Below, in pieces: positions 1 to 8,336 of a DNA stretch of 45,845 bases. The position numbers and the translations under genes were made by a program. Location: contig CAJTGJ010000030.1 in NCBI GenBank assembly GCA_910575695.1, forward strand, positions 1 to 45,845, in the 5' to 3' direction. The notes below the pieces were generated by a model. That model worked only from the letters and a program-made list of their open reading frames with translations, was not told the origin of the DNA and made no database searches. The DNA comes from Oscillospiraceae bacterium (GTDB lineage: Bacteria > Bacillota > Clostridia > Oscillospirales > Oscillospiraceae). The first letter of the stretch is position 1, and every line of letters starts with the position of its first letter.

Positions 1-147
1 GACGCCCCGGACCCCAGCGACGCCACCCATGTGGGCATCTATGTGGGCGATGGGATGATGATCCACTGCGGAAATCCCATCTCCTACGCCAGCACCGAAA
101 GTAACTACTGGCAGAGCCATTTTCTGTGCTTTGGGCGTATCAGGTGA
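1..147 (+). CDS. NlpC/P60 cell-wall hydrolase, C-terminal end (partial)
   Basis: The open frame enters from the left edge and ends at TGA 145-147, giving 48 residues. The readable end contains HVGIYVGDGMMIHCGNP, the typical NlpC/P60 segment around the catalytic His (the Cys would lie upstream of the window). In Tn1549-type elements such a peptidoglycan hydrolase belongs to the conjugation machinery and opens the wall for the type IV secretion channel. The downstream DUF4315 and DUF4366 genes fit that setting. Only the last part is visible, so domain order, signal peptide and full length are unknown. Confidence 0.8.
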   Translation, partial: DAPDPSDATHVGIYVGDGMMIHCGNPISYASTESNYWQSHFLCFGRIR

Positions 148-190
148 CGCCGCTGGCAAGACCACAAGACCATGGGAGGTGAGGAACAAG

Positions 191-586
191 ATGGATGAGA
201 TGGGGAAAGACCCGCGCCAGCCATCCGAGGCATATCCCGGCGATACCATCGGGAGCCTGATGGCCGAGTGTGAGCTGCTGGAGCAGTATATCGGCGGCGA
301 AAAGGACCGGCTGGAACGCTTCATGCTGGAGACAGGCGGCGCAAGTGACGCATCCGACCGCATAGAGGAGCGGATAGCCATCCTGCAAGATATGCTCACA
401 TCGGCGGAGGGCCGCTTGCAGGCGCTGTACGACGCCCAGGAGCGGGAGGCTTTTGCGCCGGAGAAGGAGGACGCGGGGCGGACATCAGTGATAAAGGACC
501 TTGCAGACAGAAAGGCGGCGGCAACACGGAACCCCCCTGAAATGAAAAGGGAGCAGAAAGCCCCCGGCATGGATATGGAGCGGTAA
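191..586 (+). CDS. Hypothetical coiled-coil ICE protein with SVI-type C-terminal tail
   Basis: I do not recognise a named family. The product is 131 residues, highly charged and mostly helical by eye (heptad-like Leu/Glu spacing in residues 25-85). I place the start at ATG 191 because GGAGGTGAGG lies just upstream; an in-frame ATG at 131 overlaps the preceding gene and lacks a site. The C-terminus (motif at 479-514, RTSVIKDLADRK) is followed by a basic, Pro-rich tail ending in Glu-Arg. The same kind of tail ends three other proteins of this element (see findings). It lies between the NlpC/P60 gene and the DUF4315 gene, in the same transcription direction. Confidence 0.6.
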   Translation: MDEMGKDPRQPSEAYPGDTIGSLMAECELLEQYIGGEKDRLERFMLETGGASDASDRIEERIAILQDMLTSAEGRLQALYDAQEREAFAPEKEDAGRTSVIKDLADRKAAATRNPPEMKREQKAPGMDMER

Positions 587-637
587 CGGCTTATCCCTGC
601 CTTTCAAGCGTTTCAGGCACAACAAAAAGGAGCAAAA

Positions 638-940
638 ATGAGCGAGAAACTGGACAAGATCGGGGCCGACCGGGACCGCGCAAAGGAGAAGCGCGACCTG
701 TGGGACGCCCGGTACAAGGAGCTTTGCCAGAAGTACACCCAGCAGGAGAATACGGAGATACACGAGATGGTGCGGGCGCAGAACCTGACCCCGGACCAGC
801 TTGCGGAGGTCCTGAAAGCCCTGCAAGGCGGGCTGTTCCCCGCCCCGGCTGCCATGCCGGGTGCGGGCGCGCCGGGGATGCAGGCTGGCCGTGACAACAA
901 CACTTCTGAGATCAAGGAGGATGAACAGGATGAAATTTAA
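638..940 (+). CDS. DUF4315 family conjugative-element protein
   Basis: 100 residues: a charged helical N-terminal half (MSEKLDKIGADRDRAKEKRD), then the family-typical stretch with EIHEMVRAQNLTPDQLAEVL, and a Gly/Ala/Pro-rich end. DUF4315 proteins are small coiled-coil proteins found next to the DUF4366 gene in Tn1549-like ICEs; their exact role in transfer is not known to me. The start has AAAAGGAG just upstream. The stop overlaps the start of the next gene, so the two are probably translationally coupled. Confidence 0.8.
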   Translation: MSEKLDKIGADRDRAKEKRDLWDARYKELCQKYTQQENTEIHEMVRAQNLTPDQLAEVLKALQGGLFPAPAAMPGAGAPGMQAGRDNNTSEIKEDEQDEI

Positions 941-2198
941 GAGCATGATCGCCGGCCTTCTGGCTGGCGTTCTGATGATGGGGAACCTCTCCGCCGTCTG
1001 CTTTGCGGCGGAGGGCGCCCCGGCCCCCACCAGCGGGGCCACAGAGACGGAGGCCGTGGAGACTGCCCCCGCTGAAACGGATGAGACTGCCGGGGCCGCT
1101 TCGGAGGACGGCAGCCCCGCCCTGCCTGACGGCGTTACCCTTGGCACAAAGGTCGTCCTGCCGGAGGGCGTGAGCATCGGTGAGGATGGGAAGATCACCT
1201 TTTCCGCCCATGGCATGGAGCAGATCATGGCCGCCCTGATGGGCGGCGAGGCCGGTGGGGACACCGATACCGCCCCCGATACCGCCCCCGATACCGAGCC
1301 GGAGACTGAGCCGGAGGCCGTCACCGTTGGCACAGTTAATGTCCGCAGCGACACCTACCTGAACCTCCGCTCCGGCTCCGGCCTGGAGCATTCCGTGATC
1401 GGGCATCTGCTCCGGGGGACCGAGGTGGAAGTCGTTGGCGAGGACGGCGACTGGTATCAGGTCGTGATCCCGGAGGCCACCGGGTATGTCTACAAGGACT
1501 ATCTGGATGTGACGGAACAGGAGGCCCCCGCCGCCCCGTCTGAGGAGGACGGGCAGGATGCGCCTGACCCCGGCAGCGGCTTTGACGAGGACACCCTGAT
1601 GATGCTCCTGCTGATGATGAGCATGGGGAATACCGATGCGGCAGGTCCTCCTTCCGCCGCCCTCACCCCGGACGGCAACCTGACGCTGGTGGACGATTAT
1701 GACGAGGCCCATGCGGACGGCTCCGGCAAGCAGTTCATCACGCTGGTGACAAAGGCCGGGAATACCTTCTACCTCATCATCGACCGGGATGACGAGGGGG
1801 AGCAGACCGTCCACTTCCTGAACCTGGTGGACGAGGCGGACCTGCTGGCCCTGATGGACGAGGACACGGCGGCGAAATACACCAAGCCGGAGACGGAGGT
1901 CCAGCCGCCCGCCGAGACCCAGAAGCCGGAGGACAACGAGGACAAGCCGGATGAGGAAAAGCCCGCGCCCAAGGCTAACCCCCTGCCCGCCCTGCTCCTT
2001 GTGCTGGTACTGCTGGGCGGAGGCGGCTTCTTCGCCTATACGAAGTTCTTCAAGGGCGGCGGGAAGAAGGAACAGGCAAAGCCCGACCCGGACGCGGATT
2101 ATCTGGATGATGACGAGGACTACGGCCTCCCGGAGGACATCGGGACTGACGATGAGGACGGGAGCGGTTTTGATGCGGAGGACGATGAACCGGTTTAA
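930..2198 (+). CDS. CD1107/DUF4366 family secreted mobile-element protein with SH3b domain
   Basis: 422 residues. It opens with a signal peptide (MKFKSMIAGLLAGVLMMGNL, then a cleavage-like VCFAAEG). A low-complexity Thr/Glu/Pro region follows, then a bacterial SH3 domain (about residues 130-195, with VNVRSDTYLNLRSGSGLEHS), the DUF4366 core (about 245-310, with FITLVTKAGNTFYLIIDRDD), an acidic linker, a C-terminal membrane helix (about 350-370, LPALLLVLVLLGGGGFFAY) and an acidic tail. The family is anchored at the cell surface and travels with the ICE secretion genes; the SH3b domain suggests wall binding. I choose ATG 930 because AAGGAGG lies 9 bases upstream; ATG 921 in frame sits directly on that site. 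Confidence 0.85.
   Translation: MKFKSMIAGLLAGVLMMGNLSAVCFAAEGAPAPTSGATETEAVETAPAETDETAGAASEDGSPALPDGVTLGTKVVLPEGVSIGEDGKITFSAHGMEQIMAALMGGEAGGDTDTAPDTAPDTEPETEPEAVTVGTVNVRSDTYLNLRSGSGLEHSVIGHLLRGTEVEVVGEDGDWYQVVIPEATGYVYKDYLDVTEQEAPAAPSEEDGQDAPDPGSGFDEDTLMMLLLMMSMGNTDAAGPPSAALTPDGNLTLVDDYDEAHADGSGKQFITLVTKAGNTFYLIIDRDDEGEQTVHFLNLVDEADLLALMDEDTAAKYTKPETEVQPPAETQKPEDNEDKPDEEKPAPKANPLPALLLVLVLLGGGGFFAYTKFFKGGGKKEQAKPDPDADYLDDDEDYGLPEDIGTDDEDGSGFDAEDDEPV
1264..1299 (+). repeat. Three 12-bp tandem units within the DUF4366 gene
   Basis: The unit CCGATACCGCCC occurs twice in a row and a third time with two changes. It encodes Asp-Thr-Ala-Pro repeats in the linker ahead of the SH3 domain. Copy number could change by slippage without shifting the frame. 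Confidence 0.75.
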
Positions 2199-2235
2199 GC
2201 TGGGGGCGCAGAGCTGCCCATATCTGATGGAAAGC

Positions 2236-2274
2236 CTGGGGGCTGGCGGAAGGGACCAGTCCCCAGCCCTTTTA
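2236..2274 (+). terminator. Possible terminator after the DUF4366 gene
   Basis: An 11-bp stem (CTGGGGGCTGG with CCAGTCCCCAG, one G-U pair), 9-base loop, followed by CCCTTTTAT. It could end or weaken transcription between the secreted protein and the small gene at 2294. Confidence 0.5.
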
Positions 2275-2293
2275 TAAAACAGGAGGCGCGGCT

Positions 2294-2431
2294 ATGCGTA
2301 TTGATCCCCGAAGGTTTCTTGAATTTGTGATCTTCCTGATAATCTGCCTATGGCTGATGGTCATTTATCTGGCCGGCTTCCCAAATGCCTATGGCGGATA
2401 TGCCGCATCCATGTTACAATGGGTGCAGTAA
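2294..2431 (+). CDS. Small membrane protein (45 aa)
   Basis: An ATG with AGGAGG eight bases upstream opens a 45-residue frame ending at TAA 2429-2431. It reads MRIDPRRFLEF and then one clear membrane helix (VIFLIICLWLMVIYLAGF), ending in ASMLQWVQ. It fills what would otherwise be a 250-base gap and the next gene follows closely. I do not know the family. A basic N-terminus followed by one helix suggests a single-pass inner-membrane peptide, possibly an accessory of the transfer channel. Confidence 0.65.
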   Translation: MRIDPRRFLEFVIFLIICLWLMVIYLAGFPNAYGGYAASMLQWVQ

Positions 2432-2449
2432 TGTCCGGGAGGTGATGGC

Positions 2450-2926
2450 GTGGGCGCAAGTGACTGGAAGGACCTGAAAGCAAAACAAAAACAGAAATTA
2501 TCCGAGGTCATGTTCGGCGTGGTCTGCGCCCATTACAAGGAGCATGGGCAGATGCCCGCCGGTGCGGAACTGGAGAAGCTGGCAAAGGCGGCCTTTACCA
2601 AGATACAAGGCCGTGGGCTGGGGCTGTCCTATGAGACCGTCCATGATGTTTTCCTGAAAAAACAGGCCAGATTTGCGGAGCGGATCGAGAAGAAGAGCCT
2701 CCCGGAGCCGCCGAAGCCCAGGGTGAAGAAAACCGAGGCGGAGAAGCTGGCGATCAAGCGGGCCGCCCGGAAACGGAAAAAGGCGAGGCTGGCGGCGCAG
2801 GAGCAGCAGAGCTTGCCGGAGCAGGACGGCCGCTTCTTTTATATCGCCGGGTACACCTCCGGGGGCGCCCCCTATGGCGTCACCTGGGAGGAGATGGGAC
2901 TGGAACCCTGGGAAGAACTGGAGTAG
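2450..2926 (+). CDS. Hypothetical ICE protein, basic, with IAGYT-GGAPYG C-terminal motif
   Basis: 158 residues starting with GTG; GGAGGTG lies 6 bases upstream and an ATG at 2445 is out of frame. Residues 10-75 are helical (LKAKQKQKLSEVMFGVVCAH), 75-120 are very Lys/Arg rich (IKRAARKRKKARLAAQ) and may bind nucleic acid. The C-terminus carries FYIAGYTSGGAPYGVTWEEM, a segment I recall at the ends of several Clostridia hypothetical proteins. I cannot name a function. It lies 12 bases upstream of the metalloprotease-like gene, so the two probably share a transcript. Confidence 0.65.
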   Translation: MGASDWKDLKAKQKQKLSEVMFGVVCAHYKEHGQMPAGAELEKLAKAAFTKIQGRGLGLSYETVHDVFLKKQARFAERIEKKSLPEPPKPRVKKTEAEKLAIKRAARKRKKARLAAQEQQSLPEQDGRFFYIAGYTSGGAPYGVTWEEMGLEPWEELE

Positions 2927-2937
2927 GAGGTGCGGAT

Positions 2938-3753
2938 ATGGGCCGCTACACGGAGCAGGAATTAAGGGACATCTTTTTTGACGCCCTGGACTTCTTCAAC
3001 GACGCCCTTGACTCCGGCATCACAAGGGATAACACAGTCCTTGCTTTCTTTACCCCGGAAAACGGGCTGGATGTCTATGAGCAGTTCTGCCGGGAGCATT
3101 TTCCGAAGAACCTGGACGAGGACTACAAGGCGGAGGGCTATTTCCAGACCTTTGCGGCACAGGCTTTTTGGGGCAAGGGGCAGTACGGCGTGATGATACG
3201 CGCAGACACCGACTTCCCCCTGCCGGAGCTGCACCGTGTTTTCCTCCATGAAATATCCCACCTGTTCTGCTGTGAGAACGAGATCGAGGGCGGCGGCTTT
3301 TTTGACCGCTACTGCATGGGCAGCGGGGCGGAGGATGGCATGATGAACGCCGGGTACGCGGTCTGGCGGGAGGCTGTGGCTGACATCATGGCCGATTCCA
3401 TCCTGAGCGAGTACACGTCCCTGACGCTGGCGGATGTCCGGGAGGAGGTGGGGCGGCTCTACCGTATGCTGTCCCCGTCAGACCCGGACTCGAAGAAATG
3501 TATGTCGCTGATCCTCGTGTATGTCATGGCTACAAGGGAGGTCGGCAGCGTGACGGAGTGGGCCGATGCGGAGGCGGGGCTGAAACAGCGTCTTGGGCTG
3601 GAGGACCCGGCATTGTACGCCGTCCTCAAGATGGCCTTTGACAATCTGCACCACTCCCCGTTCTGGTCCATCACCCCAGACTTCATCATGGAGCTGGGCG
3701 AAGCCTACCTCTCCCTCCTGTCGCACAAATTCCTCCGGGAGAACCTTTCCTGA
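2938..3753 (+). CDS. Putative zinc metallopeptidase (HExxH)
   Basis: 271 residues with no signal peptide, so probably cytoplasmic. A zincin motif is visible: His104-Glu105-x-x-His108 in VFLHEISHLFC, followed about 36 residues later by WREAVADIMAD (Glu145, Asp149), the ExxxD arrangement that supplies the third zinc ligand in gluzincins. The rest is helical and acidic, with FDNLHHSPFW near the end. I do not recognise a named family. Start ATG 2938 follows GTAGGAGGTGCGGAT. A terminator follows at 3787, so this ends a transcription unit that begins with the secreted-protein genes. Confidence 0.7.
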   Translation: MGRYTEQELRDIFFDALDFFNDALDSGITRDNTVLAFFTPENGLDVYEQFCREHFPKNLDEDYKAEGYFQTFAAQAFWGKGQYGVMIRADTDFPLPELHRVFLHEISHLFCCENEIEGGGFFDRYCMGSGAEDGMMNAGYAVWREAVADIMADSILSEYTSLTLADVREEVGRLYRMLSPSDPDSKKCMSLILVYVMATREVGSVTEWADAEAGLKQRLGLEDPALYAVLKMAFDNLHHSPFWSITPDFIMELGEAYLSLLSHKFLRENLS

Positions 3754-3786
3754 GACAGGCGGCGGGCAAAACTTTATAAAAACCGT

Positions 3787-3824
3787 AAAGCGGACAAGGA
3801 TCACACATCTTTGTCCGCTTTTTT
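3787..3824 (+). terminator. Rho-independent terminator
   Basis: AAGCGGACAA pairs perfectly with TTGTCCGCTT across a 13-base loop and is followed by T residues. It separates the metallopeptidase gene from topB. Confidence 0.9.
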
Positions 3825-3878
3825 CATGCCCAAAATCGGGCGAAAACAGTTGATTTTTTCAGAAAGGAGCGACTGCCT

Positions 3879-5981
3879 ATGAGCAAGTTAGTGATCTGCG
3901 AGAAGCCCTCGGTGGCGCGGAGCATCGGCAAGGTGCTGGGCGCCTCGAAGCGATGCGACGGCTACCTGGAGGGCGGCGGGTATCTCGTGAGCTGGTGCGT
4001 GGGCCATCTGGTGGAGCTGGCCCAGCCGGAGGCTTACGGCGAGACCTACGCCAAGTGGCGGCTGGAGGACCTGCCCATCCTGCCGGAGAAGTGGCGGTAT
4101 CAGGTGTCCTCGTCCACGAAAAAGCAGTTCCAGGTGTTGAAGGGGCTGATGGGCCGGGAGGATGTGGACTCCATCGTGGAGGCCACCGACGCCGGACGGG
4201 AGGGCGAGCTGATCTTCCGGCTGGTCTACCACCAGTGCAAGTGCAAAAAGCCCTTTGAGCGGCTCTGGATCTCCTCAATGGAGGACGCCGCCATCCGGGA
4301 GGGCTTTGCCAGCCTGAGACCGGGGACGGAATACGACGCCTTGTATGAGGCTGCCCTGTGCCGGGAGCGCGCCGACTGGATCGTCGGCATCAACGCCACC
4401 CGGCTCTTTTCATGCAAGTACGGCCCCACCCTCAATGTGGGCCGGGTGATGACGCCCACGCTGGCGATGGTCTGCGGACGGGAGGCGGCGATCAGCGGCT
4501 TTCAGTCCGAGCCGTTCTACACGGTCCAGCTTGTGCCGGAAGGCTTTGCGGCAAACGGAGAGCGTATGAAGGAAAAGACTGAGGCGGAGAAGATCGCGGA
4601 GGACTGCCGTTCGGCGGGGACGGCAACGGTGAAGAATATGGAGCGCAAGGACAGGACGGAGAAGCCCCCGGCGCTTTATGACCTGACCTCCCTTCAGCGG
4701 GACGCCAACCGCCAGTTGGGATATACGGCGCAGCAGACCCTGGACTACACCCAGAGCCTCTATGAGAAGAAACTCGTCACCTACACCCGGACGGACAGCC
4801 GCTACCTCACGGAGGACATGGCGGGGATGCTGCCGGGGCTGGTGGAAATGGTGCAGAAAAAGCGTAATATCTCCCCGGACGCCCCCGCCGCCGTGAACGC
4901 CGCTCAGGTCATCAACGGGAAGAAGGTCACCGACCACCATGCCATCATCCCCACGAAAACGCTGGAGGCCGCCGACCTCGCCGCCCTGCCCTCCGGGGAG
5001 CTGGCGGTGCTGGACCTGATCGCCCTGCGCCTCGTCTGCGCCGTGGGCGACCCCTGCCGCTACTCGGAGACCGCCGTCACGCTGGAGTGCGCCGGACACC
5101 AGTTCAAGTCCAAGGGCAAGACGGTCACGGACCCCGGCTGGCGGGCGTATGTTGCCGCCAGCACTGATGAGAAGTCCGAGGACGACGCACCGCCCATCCC
5201 CGCCCTTTCGGAGAATGCGGAGCTGCCCCTCGCCAGGGTGGAGTTGAAAGAGGGCAAGACAACGCCCCCCAAACGGTTCACGGAGGACACCCTCCTCCAG
5301 AGCATGGAAACCGCCGGGGCCGAGGAGATGCCCGAAGATGTGGAGCGCAAGGGCATCGGAACCCCTGCTACCCGCGCCGCCATCATCGAGAAGCTGGTGC
5401 AGAAGGGCTTTGTGGAGCGCAAGGGGGACAAGAAGGCCAAGGCGCTGGTCCCTACGGACAAGGGCCGCGCCCTGGCCGCCGTAGTGCCGGAACAGATACA
5501 GTCCCCCTCCATGACGGCGGAGTGGGAGGAGAAGCTGCTGGGCATTGAGAAGGGCGGCTATGCGCCTGACGATTTCATGCGGGAGATCGCCGGGATGGTG
5601 ACGGACCTTGTAAAGAACTATGAGACGGTGAAAGGAGTGGAGATCAAGATGCCAGGCAACAGCAAGGTGATCGGGAGCTGCCCCCACTGCGGGGCGGACG
5701 TGGCGGAGCGTGACAAGGGCTGGTTCTGCGCCAGCCGGGAGTGCCGCTTCGTCCTCTGGAAGGACAACGCCTACTTCAAGAAGATCGGCAAGCACCTGAC
5801 CGCGGGCATAGCCGAGAAGCTGGTGAAGGAGGGGCGCGTCAGGCTGAAGGACTGCAAGAGCCAGCGGACGGGCAAGACCTACAACGCCGATGTCCTGCTC
5901 ACCACCGAGGAGGACGGCCGGGCGAAGTTCCAGATGGAGTTCGACAACAGCGGAAAGAACAGCGGAGGAAAGAAAAATTGA
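3879..5981 (+). CDS. topB: DNA topoisomerase III (type IA)
   Basis: 700 residues. Toprim domain at the N-terminus (KLVICEKPSVARSIGKVLG; acidic DAGREGELI). The catalytic Tyr is residue 302 in LVTYTRTDSRYL. A C-terminal zinc-finger (CPHCG...CASREC, about residues 606-627) is also present. The enzyme passes single strands and decatenates DNA; in ICEs it is thought to resolve intermediates of transfer or replication. Length is normal for plasmid/ICE TopB. Start ATG 3879 follows AAAGGAG. It begins a new unit after the terminator at 3787, and its TGA overlaps the TTG start of the methyltransferase gene. Confidence 0.95.
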   Translation: MSKLVICEKPSVARSIGKVLGASKRCDGYLEGGGYLVSWCVGHLVELAQPEAYGETYAKWRLEDLPILPEKWRYQVSSSTKKQFQVLKGLMGREDVDSIVEATDAGREGELIFRLVYHQCKCKKPFERLWISSMEDAAIREGFASLRPGTEYDALYEAALCRERADWIVGINATRLFSCKYGPTLNVGRVMTPTLAMVCGREAAISGFQSEPFYTVQLVPEGFAANGERMKEKTEAEKIAEDCRSAGTATVKNMERKDRTEKPPALYDLTSLQRDANRQLGYTAQQTLDYTQSLYEKKLVTYTRTDSRYLTEDMAGMLPGLVEMVQKKRNISPDAPAAVNAAQVINGKKVTDHHAIIPTKTLEAADLAALPSGELAVLDLIALRLVCAVGDPCRYSETAVTLECAGHQFKSKGKTVTDPGWRAYVAASTDEKSEDDAPPIPALSENAELPLARVELKEGKTTPPKRFTEDTLLQSMETAGAEEMPEDVERKGIGTPATRAAIIEKLVQKGFVERKGDKKAKALVPTDKGRALAAVVPEQIQSPSMTAEWEEKLLGIEKGGYAPDDFMREIAGMVTDLVKNYETVKGVEIKMPGNSKVIGSCPHCGADVAERDKGWFCASRECRFVLWKDNAYFKKIGKHLTAGIAEKLVKEGRVRLKDCKSQRTGKTYNADVLLTTEEDGRAKFQMEFDNSGKNSGGKKN

Positions 5982-7399
5982 AAACGGACCAGCTTACACT
6001 CGGTTCCCTGTTTGACGGCATAGGAGGTTTCCCCTATGCCGCCTCTTTTTACGGGATCAGGCCCCTGTGGGCCAGCGAGATCGTCCCGGAGTGCGTCTCC
6101 GTGACGAAGAAGCACTTCCCGGACATGGAACACTTTGGCGACATCACAAAGCTCCACGGCGGCAAGCTGCCGCCTGTGGACATCATCACCTTTGGCTCCC
6201 CCTGTCAGGACCTGAGCGTGGCATCAGGCAAGCGGCTCGGCCTTGCCGGGGAGCGGAGCGGCCTCTTTCTGGAGGCCATCAGGATCATCAGAGAGATGCA
6301 GGAGGCAACAAATGGAGAATACCCGAAATTCGCGCTCTGGGAAAATGTCCCCGGAGCCCTGTCAAGTTCTTCCAGGCGTGACTTTAAGGCTGTGCTGGAA
6401 GCGTTCACAGAGACCGAAGTTCCAATGCCTGGTTCTGGACGGTGGGCAAACGCCGGGATGGTACGAGGCCGAGGAGTTGACCTCGCTTGGTGCGTGTACG
6501 ACGCCCAATATTTCGGAACAGCACAGCGGCGCCGGCGTATCTTTCTTGTCGCAGATTTTAGAGGAACACGCGCCGGCGAGATACTCTTTGTCCCCAAAAG
6601 CCTGTCAGGGTATTTTGCGGCGGGCGGAACGCCGCGGCAAGGACTTGCCGCCTATGCTCAAAACGGCGCTGGAACAGCAGGCGCGGGGGATGTGATCCCC
6701 GCCGTCTCCATGCGTATCCGCTGCGGCTGTGAGGGCGGCGGCAAGGGGCCGCTGCTCCAGGTGGAAAAGAGCGGTACTCTGGCGACCGGGAACGACCAGT
6801 ACCTCTTTGCGCCAAAGGACGCGGTGGAGATATTGAATGACCAGGGCGGCGATTCCCTCAGCGTGGAGAAGGGCGGCGTATCGCCCACCCTCCGCAGCCA
6901 GACCCACGGCAATCTGCCCATCACCGCATACGCCATCCAGGGCTCCATGATCGGCAGGGCGGACGGGAACGGGCCGCAGGGGGACGGCATCAACGAGAAT
7001 GTCTCCTTCACCCTCAACACCATCGACCGCCACGCCGTCTGTGTGGAGACCGGGCAGGAGGGTCAGCCGCCCATCGCCGCCGCTGGCTTTGACCTCCAGC
7101 AGATTACCAGCAGGACGAACCGCTCCACTTTGAAGCCCGTCCAGCCCACCCTCTGCGGTGCGGGCAGCCCCCATGTCGTCACCGCAGAGGGACTTCCGCC
7201 CGATGCTATGGTCGGGATCAACGGCAACCTTGCCGGGACGCTGCTTGCCAGCTATTACAAGGGGACAGGGATGCGGTGCGGACGGGAGCGGGATGTGGTG
7301 CTGTGCGCTTCAAGCACAAGGCCGGCAGCCAGTCCGGGAGCATCGGCTTCCAGGAGGAGACCGCCCCCACCCTTCTGGCGGGCCAGCAGAGCGCCGTGA
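5978..7399 (+). CDS. C5-cytosine DNA methyltransferase, N-terminal part of a frameshifted gene
   Basis: Starts at TTG 5978, overlapping the topB stop, with GGAGG upstream. Visible cytosine-C5 motifs: I (SLFDGIGGFPYA), IV with the catalytic Cys (FGSPCQDLSVAS), VI (WENVPGAL) and VIII (QRRRRIFLVAD). A long target-recognition region follows. Around 7300 the frame breaks: the readable protein continues in another frame at about 7303, and the tail in this frame (about 7304-7399) is nonsense. This piece lacks motifs IX and X, so it is probably inactive unless the break is an assembly error or is bypassed. No partner restriction gene is visible, so the intact version would be an orphan enzyme, perhaps protecting the element. 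Confidence 0.8.
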   Translation: MKTDQLTLGSLFDGIGGFPYAASFYGIRPLWASEIVPECVSVTKKHFPDMEHFGDITKLHGGKLPPVDIITFGSPCQDLSVASGKRLGLAGERSGLFLEAIRIIREMQEATNGEYPKFALWENVPGALSSSSRRDFKAVLEAFTETEVPMPGSGRWANAGMVRGRGVDLAWCVYDAQYFGTAQRRRRIFLVADFRGTRAGEILFVPKSLSGYFAAGGTPRQGLAAYAQNGAGTAGAGDVIPAVSMRIRCGCEGGGKGPLLQVEKSGTLATGNDQYLFAPKDAVEILNDQGGDSLSVEKGGVSPTLRSQTHGNLPITAYAIQGSMIGRADGNGPQGDGINENVSFTLNTIDRHAVCVETGQEGQPPIAAAGFDLQQITSRTNRSTLKPVQPTLCGAGSPHVVTAEGLPPDAMVGINGNLAGTLLASYYKGTGMRCGRERDVVLCASSTRPAASPGASASRRRPPPPFWRASRAP

Positions 7400-7875
7400 T
7401 GAAAGCCTATGTCATCGGCGCCTACCACTCTGGCGGGATGCTCTCGGACAATCCCCAAAGTGGCTTCTATGAGGCAGATACCTCCCGGACGCTGGACCTG
7501 AACGGCGGGAACCCCTGCTGCAATCAGGGCGGCATGGCCGTGGTGGAGGGCGCTGACGGGCCGGAGGCCGCCGCCGTGGACTGCCGCAACCTCCGGGAGA
7601 CGGATGAGGTCAGCGGCACACTGCTGGCAAAGGCGGCCTCCGGCGGCTACTCGCTGAACTACCAGAACCCCGTCCGCACCGGGCTTTGCGTGAGGAGGCT
7701 CACCCCCACCGAGGCCGAGCGTTTGCAGGGCTACCCGGACGGCTGGACGGAAAGCGGAGCGGACGGCAGGGCCATCAGCGACACGAAGCGTTACCAGATG
7801 CTCGGCAACTCCATCGCCGTCCCCTGCGTGGCGTATATCATGCAGGGCATCCGTGACGCCGTGGGCGGTGAGTGA
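7276..7875 (+). CDS. C5-cytosine DNA methyltransferase, C-terminal part (frameshifted)
   Basis: Real homology begins near 7303 with VRFKHKAGSQSGSIGF; residues before that are out-of-frame translation of the first part. It contains the C-terminal motifs IX-X of cytosine-C5 methyltransferases: RRLTPTEAERLQGYPDGWT and RYQMLGNSIAVPC. Together with 5978-7303 it forms one enzyme of about 630 residues. The broken spot lies where a 7-bp unit (GCTGTGC) would have to be present twice to keep the frame, so loss of one unit explains the shift. No ribosome site supports independent translation. Confidence 0.65.
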   Translation: MRTGAGCGAVRFKHKAGSQSGSIGFQEETAPTLLAGQQSAVMKAYVIGAYHSGGMLSDNPQSGFYEADTSRTLDLNGGNPCCNQGGMAVVEGADGPEAAAVDCRNLRETDEVSGTLLAKAASGGYSLNYQNPVRTGLCVRRLTPTEAERLQGYPDGWTESGADGRAISDTKRYQMLGNSIAVPCVAYIMQGIRDAVGGE

Positions 7876-7876
7876 T

Positions 7877-8332
7877 ATGCTGTCGCTGGTCCCCGTCTCC
7901 CTACGGGAGGCGAACGAGTTCGTGCGCCGGCACCACCGCCACCACAAGCCCACAGTGGGACACAAGTTCTCCATCGGCGTCCAGGAGGACGGGCGGCTCG
8001 CCGGCGTTGCCATCTGCGGCCGCCCGGTGAGCCGTTTCCTGGACGATGGCTATACGCTGGAGGTCAACCGCCTCTGCACCGATGGGGCGAGGAACGCTTG
8101 CAGTATGCTCTATGGCGCGGCGGTCCGGGCGGCGCGGGCGATGGGCTACAAGAGGGTCATCACCTATATCCTGGACAGCGAGTGCGGCGCGTCCCTGAAA
8201 GCCTCCGGCTTTGTATGCGAGGGGCCGGCCGGGGGCGTGGAGTGGACGGGCAGGCGCAAGCCGAAGGACAGCGGGCAGTACCCCCACCAGATGAAAACGC
8301 GGTGGGTAAAAATTCTGAGACAGGAGGACTGA
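7877..8332 (+). CDS. XF1762 family protein (acetyltransferase-like)
   Basis: 151 residues starting MLSLVPVSLREANEFVRRHH. The sequence (HRHHKPTVGHKFSIGV, GRPVSRFLDDGYTLEVNRLC, KRVITYILDSECGASLKASG) matches what I know as the XF1762 family of phage and ICE proteins, and the layout resembles a GNAT-type acyltransferase, although I see no clear acetyl-CoA loop. I use ATG 7877, preceded by GGTGAG; a GTG-rich upstream extension would overlap the methyltransferase. It sits, as in related elements, between the methyltransferase and the DUF3848 gene. Substrate unknown. Confidence 0.75.
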   Translation: MLSLVPVSLREANEFVRRHHRHHKPTVGHKFSIGVQEDGRLAGVAICGRPVSRFLDDGYTLEVNRLCTDGARNACSMLYGAAVRAARAMGYKRVITYILDSECGASLKASGFVCEGPAGGVEWTGRRKPKDSGQYPHQMKTRWVKILRQED

Positions 8333-8336
8333 TAAA

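Noticed and set aside
4410..5795. Minus-strand open frame of about 460 codons opposite topB
   Set aside because: Shadow of topB codon bias, with no domain and no start site.
7290..7320. Programmed ribosomal frameshift in the methyltransferase
   Set aside because: No slippery heptamer and no following structure that stands out; loss of a 7-bp repeat explains it better.
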